From contig JAEZJG010000007.1 in NCBI GenBank assembly GCA_023415795.1, positions 71,008 to 135,007 of the forward strand: 64,000 nucleotides of DNA, written 5' to 3'. The number at the start of each line of letters is the position of its first letter. The stretch's first letter is position 1. The stretch is from Bacillota bacterium. Lineage in GTDB: Bacteria; Bacillota; Clostridia; Christensenellales; SZUA-584. Made by a program: the position numbers and the translations under genes. The notes beneath the pieces were generated by a model. The model was not told the DNA's origin and searched no databases. It was given only the letters and a program-made list of their open reading frames with translations. Below, in pieces: positions 56,825-64,000 of the stretch.

Positions 56825-59299
56825 CTATTCTGCCGGCTGTTCCTCCGGCGTCTCTGCCGCAGCTTCCTCTTCGCCTTCGTCCGGCGGAGCCAACGCCACC
56901 GATACCACGCGGGAATCCTCGCCGATGTTCATCAGCCGCACGCCCTGCGTATCGCGCCCGTAGACGGAGATCTCCGGCACACGAGTGCGGATAATGATGC
57001 CCGTGTCGTTGATCAGTATAATATCCTCTGTGCCGTCCACGACGTTGAGCGCGCACATATCGCCCGTTTTGTCCGTCACGTTGAGCGTACGGATGCCGAT
57101 GCCGCCGCGCCGCTGTATCCGGTATTCCGTCAGCGGGGTGCGCTTGCCGTAGCCGTTTTCGGATATCACCAGCACATCGCCGCCATCGCGCGCAATGTCG
57201 ATGCCCACCACGCTGTCGCCCTCGCGCAGCGCCGCTGCCCGCACACCCATTGCGGTGCGTCCCATGTCGCGCACATCCTCCTCGCGGAACATGACGGACA
57301 TGCCCTTCGCGGTGCCTAGAATCAGCTCGTCCTTGCCGCTCGTCTCCAGCACGCCGATCAGCTCGTCCCCTTCGCGCAGCCCGATAGCAATGAGTCCGTT
57401 TTGGCGGATGTTGCTGAACTCGGATGCCTGCGTTTTCTTGATGTAGCCGTCTCGTGTGGCAATGACCAGCATGGTGTCCGCGCCGAAATCCGTCACCGGG
57501 AACACGGCGGATACCTTCTCGCCGCCTTCCAGATTGAGCAGGTTGACGATGGCTGTGCCCTTCGCCTGCCGTCCGGTTTCGGGCAGCTCGTAGCACTTGC
57601 GCCGGTACACGCGCCCGCGGTTGGTGAAGAACAGCAGGTTGCTGTGCGTGGAGGTGACCATCACGTGCTCCGCGAAATCTTCCTCGCGCGCGGTGAGGCC
57701 CGTTACGCCCTTACCGCCGCGCTTCTGAGCGCGGTATGCGCTGGAGCTGATGCGCTTGACGTAACCGAAGTGCGTCAGCGTGACCACCATCTCCTCCTCT
57801 TGAATCAGCTCGTCCAGATCGATATCGTCCGCCGAGAACGTGATCTCGGTGCGGCGGGCGTCCGCGTATTTGTCGCGGATTTCAATCATTTCTTCTTTGA
57901 TGATATCCAGCACCATCTGAGGCGTTTCCAGTATCCTTTTCAGGTAAGCGATGCGTTCCACCAGCTTCTCGTATTCCGCAACGATTTTGTCGCGCTCGAG
58001 ACCTGTCAGACGCTGCAGACGCATTTCGAGTATGGCCTGCGCCTGTTTGTCGGACAGACCGAAGCGTGTCATTAAGCCGTCACGCGCAGTGGGTACATCG
58101 GGCGATTTTTTGATGAGCTCCACGATCTCGTCGATGTTGTCGAGCGCGATAATCAAGCCTTCCAGTATGTGTGCACGCGCCTCCGCCCGTTCCAGATCGT
58201 AACGGGTGCGGCGGACGATGACGACCTTCTGGTGCTCCAGATAGTGATACAGTATCTCCTTGAGGTTGAGCACGCGCGGCTCGCCGTCCACCAGCGCCAG
58301 CATGATGACACCAAAGGTGTCCTGCATCTGCGTGTGCTTATAGAGGCGGTTGAGTATGACGTTGGCGTTCACATCCTTCTTGAGCTCGATCACGATGCGC
58401 ATGCCGCTCTTGTCGCTCTCGTCACGGATATCGGAGATGCCCTCGATCACCTTCTCTGTTACCAGTTCCGCAATGCGCATGATGAGCGCCGCCTTGTTGA
58501 CCTGATACGGAATTTCGGTGACGATGATGCGCTGCCGCCCTGCCTTGAACTCGTCGATCTCTGACTTGGCGCGTGTTACGATCTTGCCGCGGCCTGTGCG
58601 ATATGCCTGCGAGATGCCCGACATGCCCATCACGATGCCGCCCGTGGGAAAGTCCGGACCCTTGACATGCTGCATCAGGTCGTCCACCGTCGCGTCCGGG
58701 TCGTCGATCAGCTGAATGGTTGCGTTGATGGTTTCCGCGAGGTTGTGCGGCGGTATGTTGGTCGCCATGCCCACCGCGATGCCGCCCGTTCCGTTGACCA
58801 GCAGATTGGGGAACTTGCTGGGCAGTACGGAGGGCTGCATCAGCGTTTCGTCAAAGTTGGGGTAGAAATCTACCGTGTCCTTCTCGATGTCGCGCATCAG
58901 CTCCATCGCCATGGGCGACATTCTGGCCTCGGTATAACGCATGGCCGCGGGGGCGTCGCCGTCCACGCTGCCGAAGTTGCCGTGACCGGACACCAGCAGG
59001 TGCCGTGTGGAAAAATCCTGCGCGAGGCGCACCATTGCCATATACACGGAGGAATCGCCGTGCGGGTGGTATTTACCCAGCACGTCGCCCACGATACGTG
59101 CGCTTTTTCTGAACGGCTTATCGGGCGTGACGCCCAGCTCGCTCATTGAATACAGTATGCGCCGGTGCACCGGCTTTAAGCCGTCGCGCACATCGGGCAG
59201 CGCGCGGTTGATGATGACGGCCATCGCGTAAGAGATGAAAGACGTCTTCATCTCCTTCTCTATATCGATCGGCAATATTGCCTTTCTGTTCTCGTCCAA
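56825..59299 (-). CDS. gyrA: DNA gyrase subunit A
   Basis: GyrA is the breakage-reunion subunit of gyrase. The 824-residue protein has the winged-helix region with KSARIVGDVLGKYHPHGDSS, the active-site Tyr122 in AAMRYTEARMS and the tower and coiled-coil (about 370-500). The six-bladed C-terminal DNA-wrapping domain has a gyrase-box-like QKRGGKG (about 560). The residue equivalent to E. coli Asp87 is Met87, while Ser83 is retained. The start is TTG after GGAG. It is 13 bp downstream of gyrB. Confidence 0.98.
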   Translation of the reverse strand: MDENRKAILPIDIEKEMKTSFISYAMAVIINRALPDVRDGLKPVHRRILYSMSELGVTPDKPFRKSARIVGDVLGKYHPHGDSSVYMAMVRLAQDFSTRHLLVSGHGNFGSVDGDAPAAMRYTEARMSPMAMELMRDIEKDTVDFYPNFDETLMQPSVLPSKFPNLLVNGTGGIAVGMATNIPPHNLAETINATIQLIDDPDATVDDLMQHVKGPDFPTGGIVMGMSGISQAYRTGRGKIVTRAKSEIDEFKAGRQRIIVTEIPYQVNKAALIMRIAELVTEKVIEGISDIRDESDKSGMRIVIELKKDVNANVILNRLYKHTQMQDTFGVIMLALVDGEPRVLNLKEILYHYLEHQKVVIVRRTRYDLERAEARAHILEGLIIALDNIDEIVELIKKSPDVPTARDGLMTRFGLSDKQAQAILEMRLQRLTGLERDKIVAEYEKLVERIAYLKRILETPQMVLDIIKEEMIEIRDKYADARRTEITFSADDIDLDELIQEEEMVVTLTHFGYVKRISSSAYRAQKRGGKGVTGLTAREEDFAEHVMVTSTHSNLLFFTNRGRVYRRKCYELPETGRQAKGTAIVNLLNLEGGEKVSAVFPVTDFGADTMLVIATRDGYIKKTQASEFSNIRQNGLIAIGLREGDELIGVLETSGKDELILGTAKGMSVMFREEDVRDMGRTAMGVRAAALREGDSVVGIDIARDGGDVLVISENGYGKRTPLTEYRIQRRGGIGIRTLNVTDKTGDMCALNVVDGTEDIILINDTGIIIRTRVPEISVYGRDTQGVRLMNIGEDSRVVSVALAPPDEGEEEAAAETPEEQPAE

Positions 59300-59312
59300 T
59301 TAGCTCTCCCCC

Positions 59313-61223
59313 TTAAACGTCCAGATTCACGACCAGCTTGGCGTTCTGCTCGATGAATTCGCGTCGCGGCTCCACCGCATCGCCCATCAGTATCGTGAAT
59401 ATTTCCTCGGCCTCAATCGCGTTCTCCAGCGTTACACGCAGCAGCGTCCGGTTCTCCGGGTCCATTGTGGTATCCCACAGCTGCTCGGGATTCATTTCGC
59501 CCAAGCCTTTGTAACGCTGAATTGTGATGCCGTCCTTGCCGATTTCCGCCAGATACTGCTCCAGTGCTTCGTCGCTGTATACGTAGCGCTCCGTTTTGTT
59601 CTTTGACACCTTATACAGCGGCGGCTGCGCGATATAAACATGCCCTGCCTCAATCAGCTGACGCATATAGCGGTAGAAGAAGGTGAGCAGCAGTATGCGT
59701 ATATGACTGCCGTCGACATCGGCATCTGTCATGCAGATGATGCGGTTATAGCGCAGCTTTGCGACATCGAAGTCTTCACCGATGCCCGCGCCGAAGGCTG
59801 TCGCCATCGCGCGGATCTCTGTGTTGGCCAGCGCCCTGTCCTGTCGCGTCTTCTCCACGTTTAATATTTTGCCGCGCAGCGGAAGTATTGCCTGAAAGCG
59901 GCGGTCTCTGCCCTGCTTGGCGCTGCCACCCGCGCTGTCGCCCTCGACGATGAATATCTCGCATTGGCTGGCATCGCGCTCGCTGCAGTCTGCCAGCTTG
60001 CCGGGCAGCGTGGTGCTCTCTAAGGCCGATTTGCGGCGCGTCAGCTCACGTGCCTTGCGAGCGGCCTCACGCGCGTGCTGCGCCACCAGACACTTGCTGA
60101 GTATTTCCTTCGCCACTGCCGGGTTTTCTTCCAAAAACGCCTTGAGCTCTGAGCCCAGCGCGCCGTCTACCATGGGGCGCACCTCGCTGTTGCCCAGCTT
60201 GGTCTTCGTCTGCCCCTCAAACTGCGGCTCGCGTATCTTCACGCTGATGATGGCGGTGAGCCCCTCGCGGATGTCTTCGCCGGAGAGGTTCACATCCTTC
60301 TCCTTGAGGAGGTTGAACCGCCGGGCGTAATCGTTCATCACGCGGGTGAGACCGGACTTGAAGCCCATAAGGTGTGTGCCGCCCTCATGCGTGGGTATGT
60401 TGTTCGCGTAGGTGAATATGTTCTCGTTATAGGAGTCGTTGTACTGCATCGCGATCTCTACGTTGATGGAGTCGCTCTCGGTTGCAAAATAGATCGGCTC
60501 GGGATGCAGCGATGTCTTGTTTTTGTTGAGATAGCTCACAAACTCGACGATGCCCCCCTCAAAGCAGTAATCGTTTCTTTGCCCAGAGCGTTCATCCACG
60601 AGGCTGATGCGAAGACCCTTGTTTAAAAACGCCAGCTCACGCAGACGCAATTTGAGCGTGTCGTAGATAAACTCAACCGTTTCGAAAATCTGCGGATCGG
60701 GCCAGAAGCACACCGTGGTGCCTGTGCTCTCGGCAGCGCGCTTAACGCAGATTTCCCCCTGCGGTTCGCCGCGCATGAAGCTCATTTCGAACTCCTGACC
60801 CTCGCGGCAGACTGTGGCCACCAGACGCTCTGAGAGCGCGTTGACAACTGAGAGACCCACGCCGTGCAGACCGCCGGAAACCTTATAGCCCTCGCCGCCG
60901 AATTTGCCGCCCGCGTGCAGTATTGTGAGGGCCACCTCCAGCGCGGATTTACCCGTCTGCTGCTGTATGCCCACGGGTATGCCGCGTCCGTTGTCTTCTA
61001 TGCAGGCGCCGCCGTCCGCGCGCAGTGTGACAGTGATGTGGTCGCAGTAGCCCGCCATCGCTTCGTCGATGGAATTGTCCACAATCTCATAAACCAGATG
61101 ATGCAGCCCGCGCGAATCGGTTGACCCGATATACATGCCCGGACGCTTGCGCACAGGTTCAAGGCCTTCCAGCACCTGAATCTGAGACGCGTCGTAACAG
61201 GTGTTCGTATCGTTGTTTGACAT
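59313..61223 (-). CDS. gyrB: DNA gyrase subunit B
   Basis: GyrB is the ATPase subunit of gyrase. The 636-residue protein has the GHKL ATPase domain with VDNSIDEAMAGYCD (Asn of the N-box), IEDNGRGIPVG and GGLHGVGLSVVNALS. The transducer domain follows, then the TOPRIM domain with IVEGDSAGGSAKQGRDR (about 420-436) and DADVDGSHIR, and the C-terminal YKGLGEMNPEQLW. AAGGAG precedes the ATG. It follows the DUF370 gene in the common remB-gyrB-gyrA order. Confidence 0.98.
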   Translation of the reverse strand: MSNNDTNTCYDASQIQVLEGLEPVRKRPGMYIGSTDSRGLHHLVYEIVDNSIDEAMAGYCDHITVTLRADGGACIEDNGRGIPVGIQQQTGKSALEVALTILHAGGKFGGEGYKVSGGLHGVGLSVVNALSERLVATVCREGQEFEMSFMRGEPQGEICVKRAAESTGTTVCFWPDPQIFETVEFIYDTLKLRLRELAFLNKGLRISLVDERSGQRNDYCFEGGIVEFVSYLNKNKTSLHPEPIYFATESDSINVEIAMQYNDSYNENIFTYANNIPTHEGGTHLMGFKSGLTRVMNDYARRFNLLKEKDVNLSGEDIREGLTAIISVKIREPQFEGQTKTKLGNSEVRPMVDGALGSELKAFLEENPAVAKEILSKCLVAQHAREAARKARELTRRKSALESTTLPGKLADCSERDASQCEIFIVEGDSAGGSAKQGRDRRFQAILPLRGKILNVEKTRQDRALANTEIRAMATAFGAGIGEDFDVAKLRYNRIICMTDADVDGSHIRILLLTFFYRYMRQLIEAGHVYIAQPPLYKVSKNKTERYVYSDEALEQYLAEIGKDGITIQRYKGLGEMNPEQLWDTTMDPENRTLLRVTLENAIEAEEIFTILMGDAVEPRREFIEQNAKLVVNLDV

Positions 61224-61257
61224 TGTTGTCTCCTTTGACTCAATCTATAAAAACTTT

Positions 61258-61503
61258 TTAAGCTTTGGACCGTTTGTATAGTGTGGCGGACGATATCGGA
61301 GAATAGTAAATAAAGTATTTCTCCAGGAACCGCGCCACCACCACCGATTTGATGTTATGCTCATCGAGGTAGATGTTGTGGGCGCTGTCGCCCAGCTTCT
61401 TTAAATAGGTGTGCGTATCATCATTTTTCATCGCCTCTTTGTAGTCGAGTATCATGATGACGTCCTTCATAGGAACCATCGCATCCTTGCCAATATGCAG
61501 CAC
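61258..61503 (-). CDS. remB: DUF370/RemB-like extracellular matrix regulator
   Basis: The 81-residue protein starts LHIGKDAMVPMKDVIMILD, the pattern of the DUF370 family found between recF and gyrB in many Firmicutes. B. subtilis RemB influences matrix gene expression together with RemA, which binds DNA. The remainder, IKSVVVARFLEKYFIYYSPI, is likewise typical. The GTG start follows AGGAG by eight bases. It probably heads a remB-gyrB-gyrA transcript. recF, dnaN and dnaA are absent upstream. Confidence 0.85.
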   Translation of the reverse strand: MLHIGKDAMVPMKDVIMILDYKEAMKNDDTHTYLKKLGDSAHNIYLDEHNIKSVVVARFLEKYFIYYSPISSATLYKRSKA

Positions 61504-61638
61504 GTGAATATCTCCTTACAAATCGATCAGTTTATTGTCTCTTCAATATAATATATATTATAGACGAAATGAAGACGGATTAAAAGAGCAAAGTGCTGAA
61601 ATGTTATAAGACGCTGTGCGATTTCGATATAATGCAAA

Positions 61639-61664
61639 AGGCCGGCAGCCTATGGCTGACCGAC
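61639..61664 (-). terminator. Terminator after the small 106-residue gene
   Basis: On the minus strand a GGTCGG-TCAGCC/GGCT-GCCGGCC stem with a small bulge is followed by CTTTTGC. Confidence 0.55.
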
Positions 61665-61735
61665 CAAGTTGTAGGTTAATAAAACTATCTGACGGTTAGC
61701 ACACTTTGCTCAAGGGCCGTCAATAGGCGTACGGA

Positions 61736-62056
61736 TTATACGCAGCAGGGGAAAATACGGTTGGCTGAAAGGCAGGCCTGTATCTCGCGATCTGACAGGA
61801 ATATGACAGACATTGCGTCGGCATGCTGACTGATTCGGTACTGCTGGTTGCTTTGATTTCTTTTGCAGGCGGGGTTGCTGTTTACCCATCTTAGCAGGCG
61901 CGCCTTATTGACATCAATCTCAGTGGGCTCTTCGTTATGGCTCTCGCAAAATATCGCCAGCTCTTCATCGCCCATCGGGTTAAACCTGGTTCCGCTAGAC
62001 AGCAAAACCCTGATGAAATATCTTCCCTTCAGCTTTGCCGCGTTCTTGTTAGTCAA
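61736..62056 (-). CDS. Small protein of unknown function behind a terminator-like leader
   Basis: The 106-residue protein is not recognised. It begins TNKNAAKLKGRYFIRVLLSS, contains GDEELAIFCESHNEEPTEID and DVNKARLLRWVNSNPACKR, and ends ACLSANRIFPCCV. It has four cysteines and no membrane helix. The TTG start is nine bases after GGGAG. The leader contains a strong promoter (62189-62217) and a complete intrinsic terminator (62100-62142) before the start codon, so expression seems to need read-through. It could be a nucleic-acid-binding protein, but this is a guess. Confidence 0.6.
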   Translation of the reverse strand: MTNKNAAKLKGRYFIRVLLSSGTRFNPMGDEELAIFCESHNEEPTEIDVNKARLLRWVNSNPACKRNQSNQQYRISQHADAMSVIFLSDREIQACLSANRIFPCCV

Positions 62057-62099
62057 TTTTCAATTCTCCCTTTCACGATTTCATGGTATAGGATATCCA

Positions 62100-62142
62100 A
62101 AAATAAAAAAGGCGAAACCTCATATTCAATGAGATTTCCGCC
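62100..62142 (-). terminator. Terminator-like hairpin in the leader of the small gene
   Basis: On the minus strand GGCGGAAATCTCAT pairs with ATGAGGTTTCGCC (one bulge) around TGAAT and is followed by TTTTTTATTTTT. It lies between the promoter and the start codon at 62056. Confidence 0.8.
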
Positions 62143-62188
62143 TGATATACATTAACGGTCCAACCACTCAATAATCATTCTTGTGTTC

Positions 62189-62217
62189 ATTATACAATAA
62201 TTTTAGGTAATTGTAAA
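62189..62217 (-). promoter_or_regulatory. Sigma-A promoter of the small gene
   Basis: On the minus strand TTTACA (62212-62217), a 17-bp spacer and TATAAT (62189-62194). Transcription should begin near 62182 and reach the leader terminator after about 40 nt. Confidence 0.75.
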
Positions 62218-62389
62218 CTCAACAAAAAATTGTACTTAATGGCTGTATGAAACGTGTGTTATACTGGTGCGGGAAATGAGTGCTTTACAAATTGAGGAAC
62301 GGGCTATATAATGGCTGATGTATTACGAGTAACGTTTGCAGTATCGCAAAGCATTCCATGAAAGAATCGCGCTTAGCCTAAGTCGTATT

Positions 62390-62554
62390 TTTAATACATG
62401 CAGTATGGGAAATTTGAGCCCATACAATGTGACGGAGCTTTCCGGCTCCGGCGTAAAGATATGAACTTGTGGCTGTCATAACAAATTCGAAAGACTTTGC
62501 TATATCGGCATGGTCTTTATTATTTATGTAAACCCGGAAAAGAAAGAGGATTAA
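62390..62554 (+). promoter_or_regulatory. Structured leader of the DEAD-box helicase gene
   Basis: Successive hairpins are GTATGGG/CCCATAC around 62403-62425, GGAGC/GCTCC near 62434-62449, and AAAGAC/GTCTTT (about 62490-62519) followed by ATTATTTATG. The last resembles a weak terminator about 36 bp before the start codon. Such folded leaders are common for cold-induced helicase genes. I do not recognise a riboswitch class. Confidence 0.4.
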
Positions 62555-63658
62555 TTGAAGTATTTTGAACTGCTCTCGGAAGAGATGAAAGCCACGCTTG
62601 TTAGCGCGGGCTTTTCCAGCCCGACTCCCATTCAGGAAAAAACACTGGAGCTGATTTTGGGCAAAAGCGACATACTGGGCATAGCCCAAACAGGGACGGG
62701 GAAGACAGCGGCTTTTGCTATTCCCATCATTGAAAGAACTTTTATCAACAACCGCAAGACACAGACGCTGGTTATATGCCCCACGCGTGAGCTTGCGATG
62801 CAGATTTCTGAGGTGTTTCGGGCACTGTCGGCACATGCGAAGCTGCGCATTGTGAGCGTGTACGGCGGTCAGGCCGCCAGCGTTCAGATACGGGCGCTGC
62901 GCGCGGGGGCTCAAATTGTAGTCGGGACGCCGGGACGCATCAAGGACCTGATTGCGCGCAATGTCTTGAAGCTGCAAAACATACGCACGGTGGTGCTGGA
63001 TGAAGCGGACGAAATGCTGAGCATCGGCTTTCTGCCCGATATCAAGGCGATACTGTCTCAGATCACCAATGAGCATCAGACGCTGTTGTTTTCGGCGACG
63101 TTGAACAGCGCTGTATCGGGAATCGTCAAGCAGTTTTTGCGTGATGCTGTTCGTGTTGAGATTGGCGGCGGCAATCAAACAGGCAAGAACATTACGCAGA
63201 CGTATATGCCCACCAGCACGAGCGGAAAATGCAGAGCGGTGCAGCATCTGATACGCAAGGGTAATCCGCGGCTGGCGCTGGTGTTCTGCAACACAAAGCG
63301 GCAGGTGAAGACACTGCATAAGCTGCTCAGCGATCAGGGGTTATCCACAGGCTGCCTGCACGGCGATTTGAGCCAATATCAGCGTGATACCGTTATGGAT
63401 GCTTTCCGCAAAGGGAAGACAAGCGTGATGGTGGCGACAGACGTTGCGGCGCGCGGAATAGATGTCAAGGAGATTGATCTTGTGATCAATTATGACATAC
63501 CTGATAAGATGGAATACTACATACACCGTATTGGCAGAACGGGACGAGCGGGGCATCCGGGCAGGGCTTGCACGTTGGTAAACCCGCAGGACGGCAGGCA
63601 AATTGCCAACATCGAGCGGCAGTTTCGTATTAAGCTTACTGAAGAAAAGGCGATGTAG
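62555..63658 (+). CDS. DEAD-box ATP-dependent RNA helicase
   Basis: The 367-residue protein has the helicase core only: Q-motif PTPIQEKTLELIL (about 24-36), motif I AQTGTGKTAAF, Ia PTRELAMQ, Ib TPGRI, II DEADEML, III SATL, IV LVFCNTKRQ, V VATDVAARGIDV and VI HRIGRTGRAG. The chain ends about ten residues after the core, without the C-terminal RNA-binding domain of DbpA or the long tails of CsdA/CshA. The TTG start is five bases after AGAGGA. It likely remodels rRNA or mRNA. Confidence 0.95.
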   Translation: MKYFELLSEEMKATLVSAGFSSPTPIQEKTLELILGKSDILGIAQTGTGKTAAFAIPIIERTFINNRKTQTLVICPTRELAMQISEVFRALSAHAKLRIVSVYGGQAASVQIRALRAGAQIVVGTPGRIKDLIARNVLKLQNIRTVVLDEADEMLSIGFLPDIKAILSQITNEHQTLLFSATLNSAVSGIVKQFLRDAVRVEIGGGNQTGKNITQTYMPTSTSGKCRAVQHLIRKGNPRLALVFCNTKRQVKTLHKLLSDQGLSTGCLHGDLSQYQRDTVMDAFRKGKTSVMVATDVAARGIDVKEIDLVINYDIPDKMEYYIHRIGRTGRAGHPGRACTLVNPQDGRQIANIERQFRIKLTEEKAM

Positions 63659-63731
63659 GTTAAATGTAGTGTGCTGCTCTTCGCAAATTGTGTGAGTCAG
63701 CATATTTAATGCAATAAGATTTCGAAACAAG

Positions 63732-63766
63732 GCATCCCCATTGTGTGAGCGAGGGGATGCTTTTTG
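63732..63766 (+). terminator. Terminator of the helicase gene
   Basis: GCATCCCC (63732-63739) pairs with GGGGATGC (63753-63760) and runs into TTTTT. Confidence 0.88.
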
Positions 63767-63802
63767 CGTTCCGGATGATTGCAAGGCGACAAAGGTGATG
63801 TT

Positions 63803-64000
63803 ATTGCGAATGCAGTGAGGAATACACCTGTGGAGTGCACTTCATAAGGGGATGCTTCGCTTCGCTCTGCATGACAGTAAGACCGAGGGGGATGCTTCGC
63901 TGCGCTCTGCATGACGGGACGGGGAGTAGGGGTATCGCTTGTTGGGGCGTGGATTGGGTGGTGGTGACTTTGGGGGATGCTTCGCTGCGCTCTGCATGAC
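63803..64000. repeat. Dispersed repeat copies at the window end
   Basis: Three copies of module B of the 14.3-kb array, in reverse orientation (core GGGGATGCTTCGC then GCTCTGCATGAC), lie at 63848-63875, 63887-63915 and 63972-64000. A degenerate module A remnant (ATTGCGAATGCAGTGAGGAAT) is at 63803-63823. The array probably continues beyond the window. Confidence 0.85.

Noticed and set aside
62390..62500. Known riboswitch in the helicase leader
   Set aside because: The sequence was compared by eye with c-di-GMP, c-di-AMP, ZTP, preQ1, fluoride, manganese and guanidine cores, and none matched.
1..64000. tRNA or rRNA genes
   Set aside because: TTCGAAT/TTCAAAT-type T-loop matches were checked, for example near 3952, and all fall inside coding genes without cloverleaf potential.

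Overview
The window is a chromosomal segment of an endospore-forming, probably anaerobic Firmicute of the class Clostridia. The sporulation and germination genes (sleB, ypeB, spoIIR), a long Firmicutes-type SRP RNA, parAB with canonical parS sites, a SAM-I riboswitch, formate-tetrahydrofolate ligase, a single-chain PurL of about 1230 residues and AGGAGG-type ribosome binding sites all point that way. Species cannot be named. There is no tRNA, rRNA, CRISPR array, prophage or recognisable transposase gene. Most of the DNA is ordinary core genome with GC-rich coding sequence.

Layout. 1-5.5 kb: a TetR regulator with a palindromic operator, parA-parB followed by three parS sites, then cvpA, a DUF5711 beta-propeller protein and a lipid kinase on the other strand. 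5.6-14 kb: a DMT transporter and a Crp/Fnr regulator sharing a palindromic intergenic region, purA, SRP RNA, hpf, a Dabb protein, pgsA, a zinc dehydrogenase and fhs. 14.2-14.9 kb: a composite tandem repeat array. 15-21.5 kb: ypeB, sleB, spoIIR, a GT-C glycosyltransferase and an NfrB-like glycosyltransferase with two MshEN (cyclic-di-GMP type) motifs. 21.7-27.5 kb: a lipoprotein, a MoxR/metallopeptidase-VWA/unknown three-gene operon, a lipoprotein gene split by a 740-bp AT-rich insertion, a GNAT enzyme and a Qnr-like pentapeptide protein. 27.6-34 kb: a clostripain-family lipoprotein, DUF3892, and an exosortase K gene with its apparent single substrate under a promoter covered by a 14-bp inverted repeat. 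33.8-43.4 kb: SAM riboswitch-metK, purL, arginine phosphatase and Sua5, and a three-gene operon matching the archaeal sulfide-dependent homocysteine route. 43.5-56.5 kb: ychF, a hydrolase, a zinc-ribbon/TPR-like/RCC1 membrane protein, a cyclophilin, dus, an MreB-family gene, an LCP protein, nadE and a solute-binding protein. 56.8-64 kb: gyrA, gyrB, remB-like DUF370, a small gene behind a terminator-like leader, a DEAD-box helicase, and further copies of the 14-kb repeat.

Functional links. The homocysteine operon, the SAM-riboswitch-controlled metK and fhs together suggest sulfur and one-carbon metabolism feeding methionine and SAM. sleB, ypeB and spoIIR supply spore cortex lysis and sigma-E activation. 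The NfrB-like protein and its GT-C neighbour look like a c-di-GMP-responsive surface glycan unit. The most unusual system is the exosortase K pair: a membrane transpeptidase-like enzyme translationally coupled to one 911-residue VIT-domain membrane protein that ends in a short DEPP-TM-Arg sorting tail, in a spore-forming Firmicute. Other leads are the insertion element without a transposase, three families of intergenic palindromic repeats, the attenuator-like leader at 62.1 kb, and a GyrA whose quinolone-contact acidic residue is methionine.
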